Assembly: GCA_018003515.1 (NCBI GenBank)
Contig: JAGNDO010000017.1
Location: 23,278 to 87,277, forward strand
DNA: 64,000 nucleotides
Direction: 5' to 3'
Source of the DNA: Caldilineaceae bacterium
Lineage (GTDB): Bacteria > Chloroflexota > Anaerolineae > Caldilineales > Caldilineaceae
The notes below the pieces were generated by a model. That model did not search any database. It was not told the DNA's origin and saw only the letters and a list, made by a program, of their open reading frames with translations. Every line of letters begins with the position of its first letter. The first letter of the stretch is position 1. Shown in pieces: positions 16,936-26,178 of the stretch. The position numbers were made by a program, and so were the translations under genes.

Positions 16936-18457
16936 CAGTCAGAGTCAGAGCCAGAGTCAGAGCCAGAGCCAGCGTCAGCGTCCGGCGTGGGCAGAGTGGG
17001 AGAGCAGAATGGACCAAGTCCTGGCGGCAGCGCCAGCGACGGGGGTCCATCTCACGATCCTTCACTTCAACGATGTCTACGAGATCATCCCGGTCAGCGG
17101 CGGACGGCTGGGCGGACTGGCCCGGGTGGCTTCCCTGGGCAAGGCGTTGACGAAGGCAAACCCCAACACCCGGCTCTTCTTTGGCGGCGATCTCTACAAT
17201 CCGTCCGGGCTGGGCGCAGCCGTGGTGAATGGGGAGCGGTTGGACGGCAAGCAGGCCGTGGCGGTGATGAACCGGGTGGGCGTGGACTATATGACCTTTG
17301 GGGATCACGAGATCAACACGGTCAACGACGCCCAGTTTGCCCAGCGGCTGGCCGAAACCGACTTCCCGGTGATCTCCAGCAATCTCTTTGCGCCAGACGG
17401 CATGCCCTTTGCTTCGGGGCAAAGCCGGGTGGAGCAGAACGCTATTTTCACTGTCACCAATGCCCAGGGCGACGGGATGCGGGTGGGGGTTTTTGGGCTG
17501 ACCAAACCGATCCGTCTGCCCCAGATGGCCTTTACCTATGTGGATTGGCAGACAGCCGCCGCAGAACAGATGGCGCTCCTGCGCGGGGAGGTGGATGTGT
17601 TGATCGCCTTGACCCATCTGCCCCAGGCCGACGACGAATGGTTGGCCGCCCACTTCCCCGCCATCGATCTGATTTTGGGGGGAGACGAGCATCAACACCT
17701 GAAAGTGGCGGGCGCAGCGGACCGCGCCCCCATCTACAAAGCAGACTCCAATGCGCGCAGCGTCTACATTCTCGACCTGATCTACGACACGGCCACGGGT
17801 GACTTGCAGATTTTGGACCATCTCCAGCCCATCACCGACGCCCTGGCCGATGACCCGGAGACCCTGGCCGAGACGGAGCGCTGGGTGGCGCGGGCCTTTG
17901 CCACCTTTCGGGCCGCGGGCTGGGAGCCGACAGAGATCGTGGGCCATGCGCCGGTGGATTTGGACGGCTTCGAGGATGCGGTGCGCGCCCACCCCACGGC
18001 CTACACGGCGCTGATCACCCAGGCCATGCAGAGCGCGGTGCCGATGGCCGAGCTGGCGATTGTGTGCAGTTGGGCCATCCGCCTGGACGATCTGCTGCCC
18101 GCGGGGGGACCGATCACCCGCTATGACATCTGGCGCACCTTCTCCTACGGTCTGTCGCCCGTCTATGGGGTGGAGACGCCGGGCACGCTGCTGGCCGAGA
18201 TTCTGGATTTTGGCCGGGGCAAAGTGGGGTCCGGTTCATATTTATTGAAGACGCCCAATGTCCAGTGGGACGGGGATGGCTGGCAGATCGACGGGGCCGC
18301 GCTGGATGGGGAACGCAGCTATCTAGTCGCAATGGCCGACGATCTGCTCCACGACTATCTCTTTCACATCAACAAAGAACGGGCCAGCGAAGTACGTTGC
18401 CTGGGCGAGTTCGGCGACATCGGCCAGGCCCTGGTGACCGAGTTGCAGGGGACGTAG
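16928..18457 (+). CDS. Metallophosphatase of the 5'-nucleotidase family
   Basis: 509 residues beginning with an unusual Ser-Gln repeat (MRNSQSQSQ...), then the calcineurin-like metallophosphatase domain. Visible metal-ligand motifs are TILHFNDVYE, FFGGDLYNPSG, TFGDHEIN and LILGGDEHQH. The second half is the nucleotidase C-terminal domain with AIVCSWAIRLDDLLP and a YDIWRTFSYG segment. No signal peptide precedes the domain, whereas most family members are exported, so this one is probably cytoplasmic. In this cluster it could remove a phosphate put on by the split dikinase, or it could serve nucleotide recycling. The start overlaps the ferredoxin gene by 8 bases. Confidence 0.82.
   Translation: MRNSQSQSQSQSQSQRQRPAWAEWESRMDQVLAAAPATGVHLTILHFNDVYEIIPVSGGRLGGLARVASLGKALTKANPNTRLFFGGDLYNPSGLGAAVVNGERLDGKQAVAVMNRVGVDYMTFGDHEINTVNDAQFAQRLAETDFPVISSNLFAPDGMPFASGQSRVEQNAIFTVTNAQGDGMRVGVFGLTKPIRLPQMAFTYVDWQTAAAEQMALLRGEVDVLIALTHLPQADDEWLAAHFPAIDLILGGDEHQHLKVAGAADRAPIYKADSNARSVYILDLIYDTATGDLQILDHLQPITDALADDPETLAETERWVARAFATFRAAGWEPTEIVGHAPVDLDGFEDAVRAHPTAYTALITQAMQSAVPMAELAIVCSWAIRLDDLLPAGGPITRYDIWRTFSYGLSPVYGVETPGTLLAEILDFGRGKVGSGSYLLKTPNVQWDGDGWQIDGAALDGERSYLVAMADDLLHDYLFHINKERASEVRCLGEFGDIGQALVTELQGT
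16936..16980. repeat. Six-base microsatellite inside the metallophosphatase gene
   Basis: Near-perfect copies of cagagt/cagagc encode the Ser-Gln run at the protein's N-terminus. Because the unit is six bases, slippage would change length without shifting frame. Confidence 0.75.
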
Positions 18458-18514
18458 CGGACGCAGAAAGACTCGTTTTCGCAAAGTGTAAATAGCGCCA
18501 GGAAACCCTGCGCT

Positions 18515-18779
18515 CTAATACAGTCTGGCGGAAGTAAGTCCAGGAAAACCTGCGCTCTAGCCCGGTCCGTGACCGGGCGGGTCTACACGATCTTCTGCGG
18601 CAGACCCGCCGGGTCACGGACCCGGCTAGAGCAAAGTTATCCCGGACCTATTTGCGCCGACACGTACTAGCCCGGTCCGTGACCGGGCGGGTCTACACGA
18701 TCTTCTGCGGCAGACCCGCCGGGTCACGGACCCGGCTAGAGCACTAGTTCCCGACCTACCTTTCGCCAAACTGTACCAG
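18515..18779. repeat. Inverted-repeat element family 1, one full and one adjoining partial copy
   Basis: A 156-bp unit (18515-18670) begins ctaatacagtctggcgg and ends gcgccgacacgtactag, enclosing a long hairpin (18554-18632) with arms ctagcccggtccgtgacc and gggtcacggacccggctag around tctacacgatcttctgcgg. A second hairpin with its right flank only (18667-18779, ending ctgtaccag) follows directly. Related elements are at 34147-34301 and 57491-57645. The unit has no ORF of its own and behaves like a MITE. The remainder of the 18458-18797 gap holds no gene. Confidence 0.85.
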
Positions 18780-18797
18780 TGTAAACCAGGAGCTTTT

Positions 18798-20144
18798 ATG
18801 ACGTTGGAAATGCAGAGTCTACACCTATTGAGTGAAGCGTTGACCCGTCTGGACGCCGGGTTTGCCGATCTGCCCGGGCTGCAACCGGAATTGGATATGG
18901 AGGCCATGCGCGGGGTGCTGCTGGAAGCCGCCACCCGGATGCAGGACAACTACCCCTATCCCCATCCCCTCTATGCCGGGCAGATGCTCAAGCCGCCCCA
19001 CCCCGTGGCCCGGCTGGCCTATGCCCTCTCCCTCTGGATCAACCCCAACAACCACGCGTTGGACGGGGGACGGGCCAGCTCGGCCATGGAAAAAGAGGCG
19101 GTGGCCGAATTGGCCGCCATGTTTGGCTGGGAGAACCATCTGGGCCACCTGTGCGGCGGTGGCACAATGGCGAATCTGGAAGCCCTGTGGGTGGCGGGCC
19201 GTCTGCGCCCCGGCCAGAAGATTGTGGCCTCTCAGCAGGCCCACTACACCCACAGCCGGATCAGCGAAGTGCTGCAACTGCCCTACGCCGCGGTCCCCTG
19301 CAACACCAACGCCCAGATGGACCTGGCCGCGCTAGAAGAGATGCTGAAAGCGGGGGACATCGGCACGGTGGTGGCGACCCTGGGCGCGACGGCCACGGGT
19401 GCCATCGATCCCCTGCCCGGTCTGCTGGCATTGCAGGCGATCTACGGCTTCCGCATCCACGCCGACGCCGCCTACGGGGGCTACTATGGCCTGGTGGACA
19501 ACCTGCGCCCGGAAAGCGCGGCGGCCTTCGCCTGTCTGGACCGGGTGGATTCCCTGGTGATCGACCCCCATAAGCATGGGTTGCAACCCTACGGCTGTGG
19601 CTGCGTGCTCTTCCAAGACCCGGCGGTGGGCGCGCTCTACAAACACGATTCGCCCTACACCTATTTCAGTTCGGCGGAGTTGCATCTGGGCGAGATCAGC
19701 CTGGAATGTTCCAGGGCCGGGGCGTCTGCCGTGGCCTTGTGGAGTACCCAGCGGCTGCTGCCCCCGGTGCGGGGCGGCGAGTTTGCCGGCATGTTGACCC
19801 AATGCCGGGAGGCCGCGCTCGACTTGACCGACAAAATCTCGGCAGATGACAAGTGGATGTTGGCCTTTGACCCGGAACTGGACATCGTGGTCTGGGCGGA
19901 ACGGGGCACGACGGCCAGTGAGATTTCCCGGCGCTCCAAGGCCATCTTCGAGGCGGCGGCAGCCCAGGATCTGCACCTGGCCGTGGCAACCTTCCCCGCC
20001 ACTCTCCTGGCCGACCGCTGGCCGGATGTGGTCTGGGATCAGCCCAGCGTGGCCTGTCTGCGCTCCTGCCTGATGAAGGCGGAGCATGGGGATTGGGTGG
20101 ATGAGATCTGGGCGCGGCTGGTGCGGGCGGCGGAGGTTGGATAG
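18798..20144 (+). CDS. PLP-dependent group II decarboxylase
   Basis: 448 residues. The PLP lysine lies in DPHKHGLQPYGCGCV, the ring-stacking/phosphate region in GGGTMANLEALW, and the Asp that contacts the pyridine nitrogen in HADAAYGGYYG. The pattern YTHSRISEVLQL is also typical. The family removes CO2 from amino acids such as aspartate, glutamate, tyrosine or tryptophan, giving amines. The substrate cannot be read from sequence. It is the first gene after the repeat element and the next gene starts 4 bases after its stop. An amine building block or capping group is a reasonable guess. Confidence 0.85.
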   Translation: MTLEMQSLHLLSEALTRLDAGFADLPGLQPELDMEAMRGVLLEAATRMQDNYPYPHPLYAGQMLKPPHPVARLAYALSLWINPNNHALDGGRASSAMEKEAVAELAAMFGWENHLGHLCGGGTMANLEALWVAGRLRPGQKIVASQQAHYTHSRISEVLQLPYAAVPCNTNAQMDLAALEEMLKAGDIGTVVATLGATATGAIDPLPGLLALQAIYGFRIHADAAYGGYYGLVDNLRPESAAAFACLDRVDSLVIDPHKHGLQPYGCGCVLFQDPAVGALYKHDSPYTYFSSAELHLGEISLECSRAGASAVALWSTQRLLPPVRGGEFAGMLTQCREAALDLTDKISADDKWMLAFDPELDIVVWAERGTTASEISRRSKAIFEAAAAQDLHLAVATFPATLLADRWPDVVWDQPSVACLRSCLMKAEHGDWVDEIWARLVRAAEVG

Positions 20145-20148
20145 ACTC

Positions 20149-20994
20149 GTGACCTACCTTACCTGGCTCGACCAACCCATCTGCCAAGAGGTCTCCCTGA
20201 CTGGGGGCAAGGCGGCCAATCTGGGCAAGCTGGCGGCGCGCTATCCTGTGCCCCCCGGTTTTTGTCTGACAACCCAGGCGTACAGTCGCTGGGGCGGGGA
20301 AGCCGGGGCGGACCTGCGGGCGTTGTTGTCAACCGCCTATATCGAGCTGGCCGAGCGCATGCAGACTCCTCTGCCCAGGGTGGCGGTGCGCTCGTCGGCG
20401 GTCGGCGAGGACAGCCACGACGCTTCTTTTGCCGGACAGTACGAGACTTTCCTGAATGTGCAGGGGGTGGAGGCGCTGACCGATGCGGTGTTGCGCTGCT
20501 GGGAGATGGCCGGATCGGAGCGGGTGGCCGTCTATCAGCAGCAGCAGAGCGGCCCAGCCGAAAACCGGGTGGCGGTGCTGGTGCAGGCCTTGGTGACGGC
20601 GGATAGTTCGTTTGTCGCCTTCAGCGCCGACCCCATCAGCGGGGAGCGGGGACAGGTGGTGATCAACGCCAACTGGGGGCTGGGCGAAAGTGTGGTCAGC
20701 GGTCTGGCGACGCCGGACGCCTACGCCGTGGACAAGGCCAGCGGTGGGATCCTCTCCCAGACGATTGGTGCCAAAGAGTGCATGACGATTGTGGGGGATG
20801 ATGGGGTGCGCACAAGCAAGACGCCCCGCTTTCTGCGGGCAAAACCGGCGCTGAACCCGGCCCAGGTGGCCGCGGTGACGACGCTGGCCATGCAATTAGA
20901 AGACGAAATGGGCTGGCCCGTGGACATCGAAGGTGCCTTTGAGGGCGAGACGCTCTATTTGCTCCAATGCAGACCGATCTCGACGCTGGATTGA
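20149..20994 (+). CDS. Stand-alone ATP-grasp domain of a PEP synthase/rifampin-phosphotransferase-type dikinase (N-terminal half of split enzyme)
   Basis: 281 residues from a GTG at 20149. The open frame extends upstream into the decarboxylase gene, but homology begins here. LTGGKAANLGKLAARYPVPP is the usual start of the nucleotide-binding domain; VAVRSSAVGEDS, SFAGQYETFLNV and VINANWGLGESVVSG are its core motifs, and EGETLYLLQCRPIST closes it. In normal proteins this domain continues into the swivel domain. Here it ends, and the swivel half is the separate gene at 12624-14312, 5.8 kb away. The two products presumably form one enzyme. Both halves keep their key residues, so this looks like a maintained split, not decay. 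Confidence 0.83.
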   Translation: MTYLTWLDQPICQEVSLTGGKAANLGKLAARYPVPPGFCLTTQAYSRWGGEAGADLRALLSTAYIELAERMQTPLPRVAVRSSAVGEDSHDASFAGQYETFLNVQGVEALTDAVLRCWEMAGSERVAVYQQQQSGPAENRVAVLVQALVTADSSFVAFSADPISGERGQVVINANWGLGESVVSGLATPDAYAVDKASGGILSQTIGAKECMTIVGDDGVRTSKTPRFLRAKPALNPAQVAAVTTLAMQLEDEMGWPVDIEGAFEGETLYLLQCRPISTLD

Positions 20995-21057
20995 CATAAA
21001 TGCACGTTGCTGGCTGTGATGAAAACTATGGCTGATACCTATCGGGAGATAGAACCA

Positions 21058-22119
21058 ATGCACACAAACGGAACAGTGCCACAGAACCAGGCCCACGGAT
21101 TGCTCAACACCCACTACACCGACGCCGGGGTTTTTGACCAAGAGCAACGGGTGATCTTTCAACGCTCGTGGCAGATTGTGGGACGGCTGGAGGAGTTGGC
21201 GAACCGCGGGGACTATCTGACCTGCAATTTGGGCGGGGAGCCGATTGTGGTGGTGCGGGATCCCACGGGGCTGCACGCCATGTACAACGTCTGCGCCCAC
21301 CGGGGGATGCGCCTGGCCGAGGGAAAGGGCAACTATCGCCGTCTCTATTGCCCCTATCACGGCTGGACCTATGACTTGGATGGCAAGCTGCGGGGCGTGC
21401 CCTACGAAAAGTGTCTGCCCGGTGTGGACCGGTCACAGATCCGTCTGAAGCCGGTGCAGGTGGATAGCTGGGGCGGCTTTGTCTTTGTCAACCCAGACCC
21501 GGACGCGCCGTCCCTGTTGGCCAGCCTGGGCGGGATGGTGGACCGCTGGAATGGCTACACATCGGTCTGGGAAGATCTGCGGGAGGTGAAGCGCTATTCC
21601 TACGACGAGCCGATCAACTGGAAGATTTTCATGGAGAATGCCACCGACTACTATCACATTCCCTTTATCCATTCCGAGACCTTGGAACTGCCGCCGATCA
21701 TCGAAAATGTGGCCTGCGGCCAGCACTTTCAGTTGACGCCGGTGACGCCGGAGGAGAACTACCGCCGCTTCTTCGATCTAATCTTCCCCAACATGTATTT
21801 TCATGTGGGGCCGAGCAAAGTGCAGCTTTTCCGGGTGATCCCCATCTCCGCTGCGCTCTGCCATGTGGATGTGATCCTCTACCAGACCGCCGAACAGGCC
21901 GAGGCGTACCCCATCAACGACCCGCGGATGCACCGGGACATCAACCAGATTTTGCATGAGGATTTCGGCATCTGCCGGGTGTTGCAAGAGCAGGCCTCTT
22001 CCAAGGCCTATCGCATTCTGTATACGGCCACGGATTTGGAAGAAGGAGTGGATCACTTCGACAAAATGGTGCTGGCCGCGTTGCAGGAGGGCGAAGCGGT
22101 TAGCAGCCGCTTCCTATAG
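21058..22119 (+). CDS. Rieske non-haem iron oxygenase, large (alpha) subunit
   Basis: 353 residues from the ATG at 21058 (cgggagat upstream). The Rieske centre is CAHRG ... CPYHGW near residues 80-105. The catalytic iron site is ENATDYYHIPFIH, giving the two His ligands after the bridging Asp. The family uses O2 and electrons from a ferredoxin for hydroxylation, demethylation or desaturation. The ferredoxin at 16546-16935 is the likely partner. No beta subunit gene is present, as in the alpha-only three-fold symmetric members. It lies between the ATP-grasp and FAD-enzyme genes on the same strand. Confidence 0.88.
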   Translation: MHTNGTVPQNQAHGLLNTHYTDAGVFDQEQRVIFQRSWQIVGRLEELANRGDYLTCNLGGEPIVVVRDPTGLHAMYNVCAHRGMRLAEGKGNYRRLYCPYHGWTYDLDGKLRGVPYEKCLPGVDRSQIRLKPVQVDSWGGFVFVNPDPDAPSLLASLGGMVDRWNGYTSVWEDLREVKRYSYDEPINWKIFMENATDYYHIPFIHSETLELPPIIENVACGQHFQLTPVTPEENYRRFFDLIFPNMYFHVGPSKVQLFRVIPISAALCHVDVILYQTAEQAEAYPINDPRMHRDINQILHEDFGICRVLQEQASSKAYRILYTATDLEEGVDHFDKMVLAALQEGEAVSSRFL

Positions 22120-22263
22120 GATAAGGAGACTGCCTCTGATTATTCTTTGCCGCTTTGGAATCACTGTCTGTTTGTATTCACTATTATCTGCGTCCAGCCT
22201 TTCTTCCATCAGCCTGACCAGTACACAAGACTCAACTTTTCAACGATATTCAGAGGAATTTCC

Positions 22264-23838
22264 ATGTCCACCCAAAAGACCCAGAACTATACCCACGACG
22301 CAATTATCATCGGCGGCGGCCACAACGGACTGGTCTGCGCGGCCTATTTGGCCAAAGCCGGACTGGATGTGCTGGTGCTGGAGCGTCGCCACGTGGTGGG
22401 CGGTGCCTGCGCCACCGAGGAGATCTTCCCCGGCTATCACGTCTCCACCTGCTCCTATGTGGTCTACATTTTGCAGGACAAAATTGTGGAAGAGTTGGCG
22501 CTGCGCAAACACGGCTACGATGTCCACCCCCTGCCCATGAAGCGCCTCTTCCCCTTCCCCGATGGCCGGTCGCTGATCTTTTGGAACGACACCGCCCGCA
22601 CCTGCCGGGATATCGAGGCGATGTTCTCGGCCAAGGATGCCCAGGGCTATGCCCAACTACAGGAATTTTGGTATCGGGCCGGTGGCCTCTTCAACCGCTT
22701 CTTTCTGGCCGAGCCGCCGACGATTGCAGAGTTGCAGGAGATGGTGCGGGGCACAGAGGACGAGGCCCTGCTTGATACGCTTCTCCACACCACCCTGAGC
22801 GAACTGGTGGACGATCTCTTCGAGAGCGAAGAGGTGAAGGCGGCGGCGGTCTCCCACATTATGGCCGCCAAGGGGGTGGACGAGCCGGGGCTGCTCTTTG
22901 CCTATGCGGCCACCAAGCCCAATACCCTGACCAACTCCGCCAACCAGGGCATTTCTGTAGGCGGGATGGGCGGGCTGTCGTCGGCCATTGGGCGCTCGGC
23001 CCAGGCTGCCGGGGCCAAAATCCGCTGCGGCGCGGAGGTGAAACGGGTGTTGATGGAGGACGGCCAGGCCGTGGGCGTAGAGCTATGCGACGGCCAGATC
23101 ATCCGCAGCCGGATTGTCATCTCCAATGCCGACCCCAAGCGCACGTTTCTGCATCTGGTGGGCGAGGAACATTTGCAGCCGGTCGTGGCCGACTCCATCC
23201 GCGGGCTGGAGAGCGCCTGCGCCACAGCCAAATTCCACGCCATTGTGAACGAACTGCCCGATTTCAGCCGCTTTCTGGGCGCGGATGCCGACCCGAAGCT
23301 GGTTTCCACCGTGGGCCTTGGCCCCACAATGGGCTACTATCGAAAATCTATCGAAGACGCCCTGGCCGGGCGTCTCACCGACTGCCCTGTGATCGATGTG
23401 CAAATTCCTACGGTCTACGATAAGACCATCGCGCCGGAGGGCAAGCATATCGTCTCCATGTGGGTGCGCTTCCTGCCTGTGCACCCGGCGGAGGGCAGTT
23501 GGCACGACCTGCGGGAGCAATTTGGCAACCAACTGATCGACCTGATGACCGAATACACCCCCAATTTCCGGGAGTCGATCATCGACTGGCTGGTCTACAC
23601 CCCCGCGGATATCGAACAGCGGCTGCACATCACCGATGGCAACTTCCGCCACACGGACCACACGGCCAGCCAACTGCTGGCCCACCGCCTCTTCTCTCGG
23701 GGCGGCCATCGCACACCGGTGCCTGGCCTCTATATGTGCGGCGCGGGCACCCATCCTGGCGGGGATGTGAGCGGCGCACCGGGCCACAACGCGGCCCACC
23801 GGATATTGGAAGATTGGGGAACGAAAGTAGAGGGGTAA
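22264..23838 (+). CDS. FAD-dependent oxidoreductase, phytoene desaturase/CrtISO-like
   Basis: 524 residues. The start at 22264 follows aggaattt; the frame is open earlier but that part has no homology. The FAD-binding dinucleotide fold is AIIIGGGHNGLVCAAYLAKA, with the second Gly motif VVGGACATEE and the C-terminal FAD signature MCGAGTHPGGDVSGAPGHN. The family desaturates or isomerises long hydrophobic chains, and also includes amine oxidases. No other carotenoid genes are nearby, so a tailoring dehydrogenation within the island is more likely than carotenoid synthesis. Its stop is 4 bases before the P-type ATPase gene. Confidence 0.84.
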   Translation: MSTQKTQNYTHDAIIIGGGHNGLVCAAYLAKAGLDVLVLERRHVVGGACATEEIFPGYHVSTCSYVVYILQDKIVEELALRKHGYDVHPLPMKRLFPFPDGRSLIFWNDTARTCRDIEAMFSAKDAQGYAQLQEFWYRAGGLFNRFFLAEPPTIAELQEMVRGTEDEALLDTLLHTTLSELVDDLFESEEVKAAAVSHIMAAKGVDEPGLLFAYAATKPNTLTNSANQGISVGGMGGLSSAIGRSAQAAGAKIRCGAEVKRVLMEDGQAVGVELCDGQIIRSRIVISNADPKRTFLHLVGEEHLQPVVADSIRGLESACATAKFHAIVNELPDFSRFLGADADPKLVSTVGLGPTMGYYRKSIEDALAGRLTDCPVIDVQIPTVYDKTIAPEGKHIVSMWVRFLPVHPAEGSWHDLREQFGNQLIDLMTEYTPNFRESIIDWLVYTPADIEQRLHITDGNFRHTDHTASQLLAHRLFSRGGHRTPVPGLYMCGAGTHPGGDVSGAPGHNAAHRILEDWGTKVEG

Positions 23839-23842
23839 TCAT

Positions 23843-25957
23843 ATGCTTATTTCAACCTTATTGGCAGGTGGTGTGGCGATTGTGGCGGGAGGGGTGGCTG
23901 TGCAGCGGTCGCCGGTCTTGGTCGGGGAGATTCGGGGCGGCTTTCCGATTGCGCGCAAACGCCAGGCCAGCCTGCTCGAACAGATCAAAAGCGTGGCCCT
24001 CGACATGGACGACCAATATCAGCGCTTTATGGTGGATCGGGTCGATCCCTTCTTTGGCGGAACCCGCAGCGTGGCGCTGAAAGATATCGTCTCGGCCAAG
24101 GAGACCCTGGATATCGGCGACTATGAGCGGCAACTCAACCGCTATCTGGCCGCGGCGGGGGCCACCCTGGGCACGGCCATCGTCGGGGCCTTCTACCCGC
24201 CGGTTTTGGTCGTCACCTTGGGGGCGGCGCTCTACAGCACAACGCTGATCTTCCGCAACGGCTACGAGGCGATTGTCGTCGAGCGCAAGCTGCGCATGGA
24301 CGTGATGGGCTCCCTCTACTTCATCGGAGCCTATGCCGGCGGCTACTTTATGGCGGGCAGCTTTGGTCTTTTCGCCTTCTATCTCAGCGAAAAACTGGTC
24401 ATGATCACCCAGGACCGCTCCCAAAAGAGCCTGATCAATGTCTTCTCCCAGCAGCCCCGCACGGTCTGGCTGTGGGTGGAGGGCAACGAGATCGAGGTCG
24501 CCTTCGAGTCCCTCCAGGCCGACGATATTGTGGTCCTTCACGCCGGGCAGGTGATCCCCGTGGATGGGATGATCGAGCAGGGCAACGCCACCATCGACCA
24601 ACACATGCTGACCGGGGAAGCCCAGCCCGTGGAGCGGGCCGTGGGGGATCGGGTGTTGACCTCCACCATGCTGGTAGGCGGCAAGATTCATGTGCGGGTG
24701 GAGCAGACCGGCGAGGCCACAGTGGCCGCCCAGATCGGCACAATGCTCAACAGCACCGCCTCCTTCCAGGCCAACATCGTCTCCAAAGGCGAGCAGATCG
24801 CCGATGATTCTGTGCCGCCCAGTATGCTGGTGGCCCTGATCGGTCTCTATCTGACCGGCTATCAGGCCATGGTGACGATTTTCGGTTCGGCCATCGGGCT
24901 GAACATCAAGATCACCGCGCCGATTGCCATGCTCAACTTCCTGAATGTGGCCGCCCACAACGGCATTCTGGTCAAGGATGGCCGCTCGTTGGAACTGCTG
25001 AAGGATGTGGACACGGTGATCTTTGACAAGACCGGTACCCTGACCCTGGAACAGCCCAATGTGGCCCAGATCCACATCAGCAACGGCTACAGCGCCGAGC
25101 AGGTGCTGGCCTTTGCTGCCGCGGCCGAACACCGCCAGACCCACCCCATCGCCCGGGCCATTCTGGACGCAGCCGCGGCCCAGAATTTGGCCGTGCCCAT
25201 CATGGACCAGGCCCATTACGACCTGGGCTATGGCCTGCGGGTGCAGGTGGAGGGCAAGCTGATCCGGGTGGGCAGCGACCGCTACATGACCATGGAAAAC
25301 ATCGAGATCCCTGCCGAAATCCAAGCCTTGAAAGAGGCGGCCCAGGCCCAGGGCCACTCCCTGGTAATGGTCGGCATCGACGATAAATTGGCCGGCGCGA
25401 TTGAACTTCAGCCCACCATCCGCCCGGAAGCCGCCGAGATCGTCCAGAATCTGCTGGCCCGGGGCGTGGACATTTACGTCATCTCTGGGGATCAGGAAGA
25501 GCCGACCCGCAAGCTGACCGAGACGCTGGGCATCCCCCACTACTTCGCCAACACGTTGCCCGAAAACAAGGCGGCCATGGTGGAGCAGCTACAGAGCGAA
25601 GGCCGCTCGGTCTGCTTTGTGGGCGATGGCATCAACGACTCCATCGCGCTGAAGAAGGCGAATGTCTCCGTCTCCCTGCGCGGGGCCTCCACCGCGGCCA
25701 CGGACACGGCCCAGGTGGTGCTGATGGCCCAAAGCCTGCGCCAGTTGCCCTATCTCTTCGATCTGGCCCACGAGTTCGACAGCAACATGAAGGCGGGCTT
25801 TGCCGCTGCCGTGGGCCAGGGCGTCGTCGTCATCAGCGGCGCGCTGCTGGGCTGGGTGGGCATCCTGGGCGGCACGCTGATCTGGGAAGTCGGCCTGCTG
25901 GCCGGGCTGGGGGTGGCGATGTTGCCCCTGCGCAAGTTGAGTCAGAAGGAGGGTTAA
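23843..25957 (+). CDS. P-type ATPase, catalytically complete but without the CPC metal motif
   Basis: 704 residues. The actuator loop HMLTGEAQPV (near 255), phosphorylation motif VIFDKTGTLTL (Asp395), nucleotide-binding HP motif in RQTHPIARA and hinge VGDGINDSIAL (near 594) are all present, so it should be an active pump. The order resembles P1B heavy-metal ATPases, but no N-terminal CxxC domain exists. At the place of the metal-binding CPC it reads IKITAPIAMLNFLNV. Metal transport is therefore uncertain; a lipid, amine or peptide-linked substrate is conceivable. Two relatives without catalytic residues are encoded at 3214-3864 and 30184-31956. It sits directly after the FAD enzyme gene and ends just before a hairpin element. 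Confidence 0.85.
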   Translation: MLISTLLAGGVAIVAGGVAVQRSPVLVGEIRGGFPIARKRQASLLEQIKSVALDMDDQYQRFMVDRVDPFFGGTRSVALKDIVSAKETLDIGDYERQLNRYLAAAGATLGTAIVGAFYPPVLVVTLGAALYSTTLIFRNGYEAIVVERKLRMDVMGSLYFIGAYAGGYFMAGSFGLFAFYLSEKLVMITQDRSQKSLINVFSQQPRTVWLWVEGNEIEVAFESLQADDIVVLHAGQVIPVDGMIEQGNATIDQHMLTGEAQPVERAVGDRVLTSTMLVGGKIHVRVEQTGEATVAAQIGTMLNSTASFQANIVSKGEQIADDSVPPSMLVALIGLYLTGYQAMVTIFGSAIGLNIKITAPIAMLNFLNVAAHNGILVKDGRSLELLKDVDTVIFDKTGTLTLEQPNVAQIHISNGYSAEQVLAFAAAAEHRQTHPIARAILDAAAAQNLAVPIMDQAHYDLGYGLRVQVEGKLIRVGSDRYMTMENIEIPAEIQALKEAAQAQGHSLVMVGIDDKLAGAIELQPTIRPEAAEIVQNLLARGVDIYVISGDQEEPTRKLTETLGIPHYFANTLPENKAAMVEQLQSEGRSVCFVGDGINDSIALKKANVSVSLRGASTAATDTAQVVLMAQSLRQLPYLFDLAHEFDSNMKAGFAAAVGQGVVVISGALLGWVGILGGTLIWEVGLLAGLGVAMLPLRKLSQKEG

Positions 25958-25964
25958 GCACACC

Positions 25965-26070
25965 ACCATTCAAATAAGGATATTTGACCCGTGGAGTAGG
26001 CATCCTCAGATGCCGGGTTTGTTCGGCAAAAGCCGCATCTGAGGATGCTAACTCCGCCTATTTGAATGGT
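25965..26070. repeat. Hairpin element with core 'catctgaggatgc' (copy 2)
   Basis: The ends accattcaaata (25965-25976) and tatttgaatggt (26059-26070) are exact complements, and inside gcatcctcagatgccggg pairs imperfectly with gccgcatctgaggatgc. It begins 8 bases after the ATPase stop codon and could also act as that operon's transcription end. The outer ends differ from those at 34299, so the shared part is the inner hairpin. Confidence 0.75.
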
Positions 26071-26178
26071 ATTGGGGTTAAGCACGGATTTACCAGAAAG
26101 CACCAAAAATTCCCGGCACTTCAAGTTCACGTGTGTTGAAAATCGCCCTTACCCATTCAATCTATAAAAGGATGCAAG

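Noticed and set aside
22147..22263. Extended N-terminus of the FAD enzyme from an upstream start
   Set aside because: The extra 39 residues are hydrophobic but show no homology, and a good ribosome-binding site precedes the ATG at 22264 directly before the FAD-binding fold.
23858..25540. 560-residue minus-strand frame opposite the P-type ATPase
   Set aside because: The plus strand has every P-type ATPase motif; the opposite frame resembles no family and is rich in Gly, His and Asp as expected for an antisense shadow.
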